DNA of 6,185 nucleotides from Rhizobacter sp. GTDB taxonomy: Bacteria > Pseudomonadota > Gammaproteobacteria > Burkholderiales > Burkholderiaceae_C. Of this stretch, positions 1 to 6,185 are shown in pieces. The translations under genes were made by a program, and so were the position numbers. The notes below the pieces were generated by a model that saw only the letters and a list, made by a program, of their open reading frames with translations, was not told the origin of the DNA and searched no databases. How positions within the stretch are numbered: position 1 is the stretch's first letter; each line of letters begins with the position of its first letter. The stretch is from assembly GCA_025360945.1 (NCBI GenBank), contig JANYBE010000413.1:1-6185 (forward strand), given 5' to 3'.

Positions 1-710
1 GCCCCTCCGCCGTGTACCCGCTGGTGCCCTATTCCAACCGGCTGGGCTACCGCAAGTTTCGCTGGAAAGGGCACGACTACACGACCCAGGCCAACTTCGA
101 AGACCACCCGCACTCGGTGCACGGCCTGGGCTGGCTGCGCCCCTGGGAGATCGTCTCCAGCAGCGTGCTCGAGGTCGTGATCCGTCTGCGCCACCCGGGC
201 GATGCCGACTGGCCGTTCCAGTTCGAGGCGACGCAGTACTTCACGCTCACGCCACACTCGATGCACGTGGAGATGGTGTTCACCAACACCGGCGACGTGG
301 CCCAGCCCGTTGGCCTCGGCTGGCACCCGTACTTTCCAAAGCGCGCGCGCAGCCGGCTGCACATCGAGCTGTCGGATCGCTGGGACTCGGACGCGACTCA
401 GTTGCCGGTGCGCAAGGTCGCGCAGCCCGGCATCGACAGCGATGTGTCGCACCTCGACTTCGACAACTGCTTCGACGGCTGGAAGGGCCTGGCACGCATC
501 CGCGACGAGAAGTTCTCCCTGCAACTGAGTTCGTCGTTGAATCACCTCGTCGTGTTCACGCCCCAGGACCGCGACTATTTCTGCGTCGAGCCGGTCAGCC
601 ATGTCTCCAACGCGATCCACATGGCCGACCCGGCCGCGCACGGCCTGCGGACGGTGGCGCCGGGCGAATCGTTCGAGGCCACGATGAACCTCGAGGTGAC
701 GGTGGTCTGA
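1..710 (+). CDS. Aldose 1-epimerase (mutarotase) family protein, 5' end missing
   Basis: This enzyme family interconverts the alpha and beta anomers of free aldoses in the cytoplasm. The reading frame is already open at the left edge (first whole codon at base 3), and the first visible residues read PSAVYPLVPYSNR, the conserved sugar-binding block near the family's N-terminus. The GTG at 12 is therefore probably an internal valine and only a few dozen N-terminal residues are missing. Visible active-site landmarks are the Asn-Arg of SNR (36-41), the His of HGLGW (120-122), the catalytic-acid His of GWHPYF (324-326), the Asp of DNCFDGW (462-464) and the catalytic-base Glu of FCVEPVSH (588-590). 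All the residues expected from Lactococcus GalM are present, so the gene looks functional. Its stop TGA overlaps the start of the lactonase gene by one base (TGATG), which implies one operon. The sugar substrate cannot be told from the sequence; galactose or arabinose is a guess from context. Confidence 0.9.
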   Translation, partial: PSAVYPLVPYSNRLGYRKFRWKGHDYTTQANFEDHPHSVHGLGWLRPWEIVSSSVLEVVIRLRHPGDADWPFQFEATQYFTLTPHSMHVEMVFTNTGDVAQPVGLGWHPYFPKRARSRLHIELSDRWDSDATQLPVRKVAQPGIDSDVSHLDFDNCFDGWKGLARIRDEKFSLQLSSSLNHLVVFTPQDRDYFCVEPVSHVSNAIHMADPAAHGLRTVAPGESFEATMNLEVTVV

Positions 711-712
711 TG
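693..712 (+). promoter_or_regulatory. Ribosome binding site and TGATG stop-start overlap of the lactonase gene
   Basis: GAGGTGA at 693-699, inside the last codons of the epimerase, matches the anti-Shine-Dalgarno complement and lies 10 bases before the ATG at 710. The epimerase stop (708-710) shares its final A with this ATG. This arrangement favours translational coupling and supports 710 as the true start. Confidence 0.6.
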
Positions 713-1612
713 ACGGCGGTCTGCGAGGTGCGCGTGGCCGTTGGCGCGGCCGCGCTGCTGGGCGAGTCGCCCGTCTGGCATCCACGCGAAAAGGCGCTCT
801 ACTACGCCGATATTTCCGGCCACAAGCTGCAGCGCTTCGACCCGGTGAGCGGCGAGCTGCGTCACTGGGATTTCGCCACCGACGTCGCGAGCCTCGCGCC
901 GCGCCTCGACGGCACGCTGCTGCTCGCGATGCGCGACGGCCTGTGGGTTTTCGATGCGGCGAGCGGCGAGCGCCGACGCGTAGCCGCACCGCCCTACGAC
1001 CCATCGACCGAGCGATTCAATGACGGCAAGTGCGACCCGCAGGGACGTTTCTGGGTCGGCACGATCTACGAGCCACGCGACCCGCCGCTCGCCTCGCTGC
1101 ACCGCTTCTCGGCGGGTCAGCTCACAAAGCAGGCCGAAGGATTCACGGTGTTGAACGGTCTCGCCTGGAGCCCGAACGGCCGCACGATGCACTGGAGCGA
1201 CACCAAGGCGCACACGATCTTTGCCGCCGACTTCGACCCGGCCAGCGGCACGCTGAGCCGCCGGCGCGTGTTCGCGAGTTTTCCGGTCAAGCAAACGGGC
1301 CAGTCGCTCGCGACCTATGGTGGCCGGCCAGACGGCGCGGCAATGGACGCCGAAGGCTGCTACTGGGTCGCGATGTTCGAGGGCCAGCGCCTGCTGCGCC
1401 TCTCGGCTGCGGGCGAGATCGTGCAGCAGGTCGAGCTGCCGGTGCGTTGTCCCACGATGCCGTGCTTCGGCGGGCCGGACCTGAAGACGCTGTACGTGAC
1501 GAGTTCGCGCGAGAGCCGCCCCGCGGCCGAGCTGATAGCCCAGCCCTGGGCCGGCTGCGTGCTGGCGCTGGATGTCGACGTGCCCGGGCTGCCGGTGAAC
1601 TTTGCGACGTGA
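710..1612 (+). CDS. SMP-30/gluconolactonase (LRE) family sugar lactonase
   Basis: A predicted 300-residue cytoplasmic enzyme that hydrolyses an aldonolactone to the open-chain sugar acid. The length is normal for the family, whose fold is a six-bladed beta-propeller with one divalent metal ion in the central channel. The ligands can be placed by comparison with human SMP-30 (E18, N103, N154, D204): E19 in LLGESPVW, N104 in ERFNDGKCD, N149 in VLNGLAWSP and D208 in GGRPDGAAMD. All are intact. The C-terminus ends in the usual ALDVDVPGLP-type strand, so the gene is complete, and no signal peptide is seen. It is coupled to the upstream mutarotase, which fits a route in which a sugar dehydrogenase makes a lactone that this enzyme opens. 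Whether the substrate is gluconolactone, galactonolactone or arabinonolactone cannot be decided here. No hairpin with a U-run was seen just downstream, so the transcript end is unknown. Confidence 0.92.
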   Translation: MTAVCEVRVAVGAAALLGESPVWHPREKALYYADISGHKLQRFDPVSGELRHWDFATDVASLAPRLDGTLLLAMRDGLWVFDAASGERRRVAAPPYDPSTERFNDGKCDPQGRFWVGTIYEPRDPPLASLHRFSAGQLTKQAEGFTVLNGLAWSPNGRTMHWSDTKAHTIFAADFDPASGTLSRRRVFASFPVKQTGQSLATYGGRPDGAAMDAEGCYWVAMFEGQRLLRLSAAGEIVQQVELPVRCPTMPCFGGPDLKTLYVTSSRESRPAAELIAQPWAGCVLALDVDVPGLPVNFAT

Positions 1613-1626
1613 CACGCCCTCACCAG

Positions 1627-1863
1627 CGCGCGCCGCGGGATCTTGCGCGTCTCGCCCACCGCCAGCACGAAGAACGCGTCGTCGGGCAGTCCCTCCTTTG
1701 CGCCGCGCCGCGGTGAGCTGTTTCGGCGGCTCTTGAAGCGACTCGTCGGTCAGCTCGAATGTGCCCCAATGGATTGCGACCGAGCGCTTGGCGTTCACGT
1801 CCAGGCGCAGCTGCACGCTTCGGCCGGGGTCGCGTGCTGCGCGGACATGAACCAGCGCGGCTC
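1627..1863 (-). pseudogene. Remnant of an MBL-fold (NAPE-PLD-like) metallo-hydrolase, C-terminal part only, frameshifted
   Basis: Three minus-strand pieces in different frames together give the C-terminal end of a metallo-beta-lactamase-fold hydrolase of the type that includes NAPE-PLD. Piece one (about 1863-1816) reads EPRWFMSAQHATPAEA. Piece two (about 1816-1694) reads VQLRLDVNAKRSVAIHWGTF and then ELTDESLQEPPKQL. Piece three (about 1689-1627) reads LPDDAFFVLAVGETRKIPRR. Human NAPE-PLD has the same order: PRWFM, QHVDPEEAV, SMAIHWGTF, EPPVKL, DFFVL. The metal-ligand His of HWGTF survives (codon 1771-1769), but the HxHxDH metal-binding half is absent from the window. One shift lies near 1816 (about one base lost) and another near 1690-1700. 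No stop follows piece three at the expected end; that frame runs on antisense to the lactonase gene. Two shifts, a lost N-terminus and a lost stop together argue for true decay, not a single sequencing error. Family assignment rests on remembered motifs. Confidence 0.72.
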
Positions 1864-1991
1864 CGGGGCTCGTCGGCGTTCACCCGGGGTGGGCGGCGCA
1901 AGCTGCGCGCAAGCGATCGGGAGGCCGCTTGGAGGCGCGTCGATATCAAAAATTGTCGCGGCTTGGCCGCAGCTTGTGGCGCGGCATCCGG
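1864..1991. other. Non-coding stretch between the hydrolase remnant and the atp promoter
   Basis: No convincing gene is seen on either strand; open frames here have no recognisable protein motifs. A small AT-rich patch (ATATCAAAAATT, 1943-1954) interrupts GC-rich sequence. A 5-bp perfect inverted repeat, GCGGC-TTG-GCCGC, lies at 1958-1970. On the minus strand this stem is followed after four bases by a short T-run, but the stem is too short to call a terminator with confidence. The stretch may contain further unrecognisable remains of the decayed hydrolase gene. Confidence 0.4.
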
Positions 1992-2016
1992 TTGACTTCG
2001 GGTTTCCTCATATAAT
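1992..2016 (+). promoter_or_regulatory. Probable sigma-70-type promoter of the atp operon
   Basis: A perfect -10 box TATAAT (2011-2016) sits 35 bases before the atpI start, in sequence that is otherwise GC-rich. TTGACT (1992-1997) is a near-perfect -35 box, but the spacer between them is only 13 bases, against the usual 16-18. Either the -10 box works with a weaker -35 further upstream (for 17 bases, CCGGTT at 1988-1993), or the promoter is atypical. Transcription would start near 2023 and give a leader of about 29 bases. The position directly ahead of the first atp gene supports its role. Confidence 0.55.
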
Positions 2017-2051
2017 TCCGAGGCTTTGCTGCGCGCGACTTTGGCCACACC

Positions 2052-2567
2052 ATGATTGACACGATCGACAAGCACGTCGACCAGGGTGCAGGTGCGGGAG
2101 ATGGGGCGCAGCAGGAGTCCTTCAAGACCTGGACCAGGGAAGAAGCCCAGGCCTGGAGGCAGAATAACCCGCCCTTGTCGCCATGGCGGGTGGTCACGGC
2201 GCAAGCCGTGGCCGGGCTGGTGTGTTGTGCTGCCGTCTGGGCCTTCACGCAGCGCAGCGAGGCAGTCTGGTCGGCACTGTACGGTGCGGCGGCTGTTGTT
2301 GTACCAAGCGCCTTGCTGGCGCGCGGCATGACGCGGGATCTCGGCAACACGACCGGAGCGGCGGGTGCCGCGATGTTCCGGTTCATGTTCTGGGAGATGG
2401 TGAAGATTGGAGTGGCCGTCGCCATGCTGTTGGCGGCGTCCAGGGTGGTACCCGGCTTGAGTTGGCCAGCACTGCTGGCGGCGATGGTCGTTTGCATGAA
2501 AATGAACTGGTGGGCGCTGCTGTGGCGGCGCAAACCGGTGTTGACGGAACCTACACAGAGAGTCTGA
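2052..2567 (+). CDS. atpI: ATP synthase subunit I (AtpI), Fo assembly factor
   Basis: A small inner-membrane protein encoded first in many atp operons. It is not part of the final enzyme; in other bacteria it is reported to help assemble the c-ring. The 171 residues comprise a polar N-terminal segment (1-46, with EEAQAWRQNNPPLSPWRVV marking where family similarity begins) and four probable membrane segments at about 47-66, 72-91, 110-130 and 137-157. The charged pair E115 and K118 in FWEMVKIGVA lies in the third segment, as in other AtpI proteins, and KMNWWALLWRR closes the fourth. The ATG at 2052 is the only reasonable start: an in-frame stop lies at 2013-2015 and no start codon lies between. 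No clear Shine-Dalgarno sequence precedes it. The family is poorly conserved, so the call rests on the four-helix pattern, these motifs and the position 6 bases ahead of atpB. Confidence 0.9.
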   Translation: MIDTIDKHVDQGAGAGDGAQQESFKTWTREEAQAWRQNNPPLSPWRVVTAQAVAGLVCCAAVWAFTQRSEAVWSALYGAAAVVVPSALLARGMTRDLGNTTGAAGAAMFRFMFWEMVKIGVAVAMLLAASRVVPGLSWPALLAAMVVCMKMNWWALLWRRKPVLTEPTQRV

Positions 2568-2573
2568 TTCGAC

Positions 2574-3449
2574 ATGGCTGCCGAAGCAACCGCTGCTGAA
2601 CATGCAGGACCGACCGCTGGTGAATACATCAGCCATCACCTGACACACCTGCGCTCGCAGGAGCAGACGAGCATCATCGATTTCCACATCGTCAACTGGG
2701 ACAGCCTGTTCTGGTCGATCGCAATGGGCGTGATCGGTCTGTTTGTCCTATGGCGCGTGGCCAAGAAGGTGACGTCGGGTGTGCCGGGACGCGGTCAGGC
2801 GGCGGTCGAGTTCCTGCTGGAAATGGTCGACAACCAGGCCAAGGCTATCGTCCACAACGCGACCTCGCGCAAGTTCGTCGGCCCGCTCGGGCTGACGGTG
2901 TTCATCTGGATCCTGCTGATGAACGCGATGGACTTCCTGCCCGTCGATCTGCTGCCGCTGATCTGGGAAAAGATCGTCGGCGCGACCGGTGGCGACGAGC
3001 ACCACGCCTACCTGCGCGTCGTGCCGACCGCCGACCTCTCGGCGACGCTGGGCATGTCGATCGGCGTGCTGCTGATCTGCGTCTACTACAACATCAAGAT
3101 CAAGGGTTTGGGCGGCTGGGCCCATGAGCTCGTGGCCGCGCCGTTCGGCAGCCACTTCCTGCTGTGGCCATTCAATTTCGTATTCCAGATGATCGAGTTC
3201 ACCGCGAAGACTGTGTCGCACGGCATGCGGTTGTTCGGCAACATGTACGCCGGCGAGCTGGTGTTCATGCTGATCGCGCTAATGGGTGCCGTGGGCTTCG
3301 GGTCGGCCACCGGCATCACGTTGTGGCTGGGGCACGTGCTGGCCGGCACCGGATGGATCATCTTTCACGCGCTGATCGTGCCGCTGCAGGCTTTCATCTT
3401 CATGATGCTCACGCTGGTGTACGTCGGCCAGGCGCACGATCACCACTGA
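2574..3449 (+). CDS. atpB: F1Fo ATP synthase subunit a
   Basis: Subunit a forms the two proton half-channels of the Fo motor, next to the rotating c-ring in the inner membrane. It has 291 residues. Hydrophobic segments lie at about 44-62, 103-123, 152-172, 195-235 and 245-284. The essential arginine is R219 in MRLFGNMYAGE, equivalent to E. coli R210, followed nine residues later by E228 (E. coli E219). H265 and Q272 in IIFHALIVPLQAF match E. coli H245 and Q252. All key proton-path residues are therefore present. The start is 6 bases after the atpI stop with only a weak purine stretch (AGAGAG) upstream, which suggests coupling to atpI translation. The C-terminus ends in a His-rich QAHDHH. Confidence 0.98.
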   Translation: MAAEATAAEHAGPTAGEYISHHLTHLRSQEQTSIIDFHIVNWDSLFWSIAMGVIGLFVLWRVAKKVTSGVPGRGQAAVEFLLEMVDNQAKAIVHNATSRKFVGPLGLTVFIWILLMNAMDFLPVDLLPLIWEKIVGATGGDEHHAYLRVVPTADLSATLGMSIGVLLICVYYNIKIKGLGGWAHELVAAPFGSHFLLWPFNFVFQMIEFTAKTVSHGMRLFGNMYAGELVFMLIALMGAVGFGSATGITLWLGHVLAGTGWIIFHALIVPLQAFIFMMLTLVYVGQAHDHH

Positions 3450-3461
3450 TCGCGCACCACG

Positions 3462-3500
3462 CTTTCTTTCCCTCCCCCAACTTTTCCTTTCTCACTGGAG
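3462..3500 (+). promoter_or_regulatory. Polypyrimidine leader and Shine-Dalgarno site of atpE
   Basis: The 56-base gap before atpE contains a run almost wholly of C and T (about 3462-3492, interrupted chiefly by one AA) followed by GGAG at 3497-3500, five bases before the ATG. Subunit c is needed in many copies per enzyme, and E. coli atpE is known to carry a U-rich translational enhancer just upstream of its Shine-Dalgarno site. A similar role here is inferred from position and composition only. Confidence 0.45.
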
Positions 3501-3505
3501 TCAAC

Positions 3506-3754
3506 ATGGAACACGTTCTCGGTTTTGTCGCTCTCGCCGCTGGTCTGATCATTGGTCTGGGTGCCATCGGCGCCTGCATCGGCATCGGCATCATGGGCAG
3601 CAAGTACCTCGAATCGGCTGCCCGTCAGCCCGAGCTCATGAACGAACTGCAAACCAAGATGTTCCTGCTCGCCGGCCTGATCGACGCGTCGTTCCTGATC
3701 GGTGTTGGTATCGCGATGATGTTCGCGTTCGCGAACCCGTTCGTACTCAAGTAA
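3506..3754 (+). CDS. atpE: F1Fo ATP synthase subunit c (proteolipid)
   Basis: An 82-residue hairpin of two membrane helices (about 5-31 and 52-76) that assembles into the rotating c-ring. The first helix carries the glycine-rich packing motif (G13, G17, G19, G22, G26, G28). The polar loop has R40-Q41-P42, which contacts gamma and epsilon. The second helix has the ion-carrying carboxylate D60 in GLIDASFLIG, equivalent to E. coli D61. The site is Asp followed by Ala and lacks the Gln/Glu-Ser pattern of sodium-dependent rings, so proton coupling is expected. The ATG at 3506 is chosen because GGAG lies five bases upstream and the protein begins MEHVLGF, normal for betaproteobacteria; the same frame is open further upstream only as a shadow of atpB. 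A 42-base gap without obvious structure separates it from atpF. Confidence 0.98.
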   Translation: MEHVLGFVALAAGLIIGLGAIGACIGIGIMGSKYLESAARQPELMNELQTKMFLLAGLIDASFLIGVGIAMMFAFANPFVLK

Positions 3755-3784
3755 GTCGCGTTTGCCGATCAACCTCCTGCATAG

Positions 3785-3790
3785 AAAGGT
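3785..3790 (+). promoter_or_regulatory. Ribosome binding site deciding the GTG start of atpF
   Basis: AAAGGT at 3785-3790 lies six bases ahead of GTG at 3797. No ATG is suitably placed in this frame, and starting at the GTG gives a protein that aligns with E. coli subunit b from its first residues, so the unusual start codon is well supported. Confidence 0.65.
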
Positions 3791-3796
3791 GTTGCC

Positions 3797-4267
3797 GTGA
3801 GCATCAACGCAACCCTGTTTGCACAGATGGTCGTGCTCTTCATCTTTGCGTGGATCATGATGTCTTTCGTCTGGCCACCCATCGTGAAGGCGCTCGACGA
3901 GCGTGCCAAGAAGATCGCCGACGGCCTGTCGGCTGCCGACAAGGCCAAGGCCGAACTGACCAACGCGAACAAGCGCGTCGAAGAGCAGCTGTCAAGCGCC
4001 CGCAAGGACGCAACGCAGCGCCTCGCCGATGCCGAGCGCCTGGCGCAGTCGATGATCGAAGAGGCCAAGAGCCGCGCGACCGAGGAAGGCGCGAAGATCA
4101 TCGCGTCGGCCAAGGCCGAGGCCGAGCAAGAAGCGATCAAGGTGCGCGAGACCTTGCGCGACCAGGTCGCCGCGCTGGCAGTCAAGGGCGCTGAGCAGAT
4201 CCTGCGCAAGGAAGTGAACCCCGCGGTGCACGCTGCACTGCTGTCGCAACTCAAGACCGAGCTGTAA
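3797..4267 (+). CDS. atpF: F1Fo ATP synthase subunit b
   Basis: Subunit b is the peripheral stalk that, as a dimer, holds the F1 head still against the rotor. Its 156 residues equal the length of E. coli b. An N-terminal membrane helix (about 6-25) is followed by the hinge V25-W26-P27-P28, at the same positions as in E. coli, and R36 is conserved in LDERAKKIADG. Residues about 30-140 are a long charged Ala/Lys/Glu-rich helix that would form the coiled-coil dimer. The C-terminal part, with DQVAALAVKGAEQIL, is the delta-binding region. Only one b-type gene is present, so this is a homodimeric b stalk, not a b/b' pair. Translation starts at GTG. The stop is three bases before the atpH start, implying coupling. 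Confidence 0.97.
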   Translation: MSINATLFAQMVVLFIFAWIMMSFVWPPIVKALDERAKKIADGLSAADKAKAELTNANKRVEEQLSSARKDATQRLADAERLAQSMIEEAKSRATEEGAKIIASAKAEAEQEAIKVRETLRDQVAALAVKGAEQILRKEVNPAVHAALLSQLKTEL

Positions 4268-4270
4268 GCG

Positions 4271-4804
4271 ATGGCCGAGCTTGCAACCCTAGCCCGGCCG
4301 TATGCCGAAGCGCTGTTTCAGGTCGCCGTCAAGGGCGATCTGAAACAGGCCAGCAGCGAACTCGAGGCGTTGTCGGCAGTCGCCGCAGATTCGCGGCTAC
4401 GCCAGTTTGCCGACGCGCCGAGCGCCGGCGCGGGGCAGGTGTTCGACCTGATGACCTCGGTCGTGAAGACGCCGCTGTCGGAGGCTTCGAAGAACCTGTT
4501 GCGCACCGTAATCGACAACGGCCGCCTGAGCGTGCTGCCCGAGATCGCGGCGCAGTTCCACTCGCTGGTGAGCGAACGCTCGGGCGTTTCGGACGCAATC
4601 GTCTACAGCGCGTTTTCCATCGAGCCGGCGCAGCTGAGCGACGTGGTGGCGTCGCTGGAGAAGCGCTTCAAACGCAAGCTCAACGCCTCGGTGCAGTTGC
4701 AGCCCGAGCTGATCGGCGGCATTCGCGTGGTCGTCGGCGACGAAGTGCTCGACACCTCGGTGAAGGCACGCCTCGAACAAATGAAGGCGGCGCTCACGGC
4801 CTGA
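4271..4804 (+). CDS. atpH: F1Fo ATP synthase subunit delta
   Basis: Delta sits on top of the F1 head and joins the N-termini of the alpha subunits to the C-terminus of the b dimer. Its 177 residues match the E. coli length. The N-terminal helical bundle (about 1-105) opens with ARPYAEALF (8-16) and contains NGRLSVLPEI (83-92). The C-terminal domain carries the family signature PELIGGIRVVVGDEVLDTSV (145-164) followed by KARLEQM. The protein is soluble and no membrane segment is seen. The ATG at 4271 is three bases after the atpF stop and has only a weak Shine-Dalgarno sequence, so translation is probably coupled to atpF. A 30-base gap leads to atpA. Confidence 0.97.
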   Translation: MAELATLARPYAEALFQVAVKGDLKQASSELEALSAVAADSRLRQFADAPSAGAGQVFDLMTSVVKTPLSEASKNLLRTVIDNGRLSVLPEIAAQFHSLVSERSGVSDAIVYSAFSIEPAQLSDVVASLEKRFKRKLNASVQLQPELIGGIRVVVGDEVLDTSVKARLEQMKAALTA

Positions 4805-4824
4805 TGGCCTGAGCTTCGTCCATC

Positions 4825-4830
4825 GGAGAG
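4825..4830 (+). promoter_or_regulatory. Ribosome binding site of atpA
   Basis: GGAGAG at 4825-4830 is four bases from the ATG at 4835 (six from the GGAG core). It is the strongest Shine-Dalgarno match in the operon together with that of atpE, in keeping with the need for three alpha subunits per enzyme. Confidence 0.65.
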
Positions 4831-4834
4831 ACCA

Positions 4835-6185
<1,351 letters not shown>

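Noticed and set aside
575..1816. A 413-codon open frame on the minus strand, antisense to the lactonase gene
   Set aside because: Only its first ~40 codons resemble a protein (the hydrolase remnant). The rest is low-complexity Arg/Ala-rich translation opposite a well-supported gene, as expected from GC-rich codon bias.
1943..1970. A minus-strand terminator: stem GCGGC/GCCGC followed by a short T-run
   Set aside because: The stem is only five base pairs, the T-run starts several bases away and is only five long, and no active minus-strand gene reads into it.
1643..2059. A 138-codon plus-strand open frame between the lactonase and atpI
   Set aside because: There is no recognisable domain, it overlaps the hydrolase remnant on the other strand and the atp promoter, and it has no good ribosome binding site.
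1620..2687. A 355-codon minus-strand open frame spanning atpI and its promoter
   Set aside because: It runs opposite atpI, which has clear membrane segments and correct context. The frame itself shows no domain and does not follow the frames of the hydrolase remnant.
3164..3754. A long plus-strand frame that would extend atpE upstream into atpB
   Set aside because: The upstream part overlaps the conserved end of atpB in another frame and is Arg/His-rich nonsense. The ATG at 3506 with GGAG gives a normal 82-residue subunit c.

Overview
The window is ordinary-looking chromosomal DNA from a GC-rich betaproteobacterium, most likely of the order Burkholderiales. This placement is inferred from the high GC content, the wording of the ATP synthase subunits (for example the c subunit with an 'RQPELMNELQTKMF' loop and 'LIDASF' carboxylate site) and the order of the atp genes. 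No species can be named from the sequence alone.

Left part (1-1612, + strand): two sugar-metabolism genes that overlap by one base. The first is the 3' part of an aldose 1-epimerase (its start lies outside the window). The second is a complete SMP-30/gluconolactonase-type sugar lactonase with all four expected metal and substrate ligands. An epimerase paired with a lactonase suggests oxidative (non-phosphorylative) breakdown of an aldose such as galactose or arabinose; the dehydrogenase and dehydratase that would complete such a route are not in the window.

Middle part (1613-2051): about 440 bases without an intact gene. It holds a decayed C-terminal fragment of a minus-strand metallo-beta-lactamase-fold hydrolase of the NAPE-PLD-like type. 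The fragment is broken by two frameshifts and lacks its N-terminal metal-binding half. Next to it is the probable promoter of the ATP synthase operon.

Right part (2052-6185, + strand): the first six genes of the F1Fo ATP synthase operon in the canonical bacterial order atpI-atpB-atpE-atpF-atpH-atpA. The gaps are 3 to 56 bases. AtpI is the assembly factor, a/c/b (AtpB, AtpE, AtpF) form the membrane Fo motor and part of the stator, delta (AtpH) ties the stator to F1, and alpha (AtpA) is the large F1 subunit. AtpA runs off the right edge after 450 codons. atpG, atpD and atpC are expected just beyond it.

I found no novel defence, mobile or RNA-based system. The points most worth a second look are the hydrolase pseudogene, the polypyrimidine leader in front of atpE, and the oddly spaced promoter and Shine-Dalgarno-poor leader of atpI.
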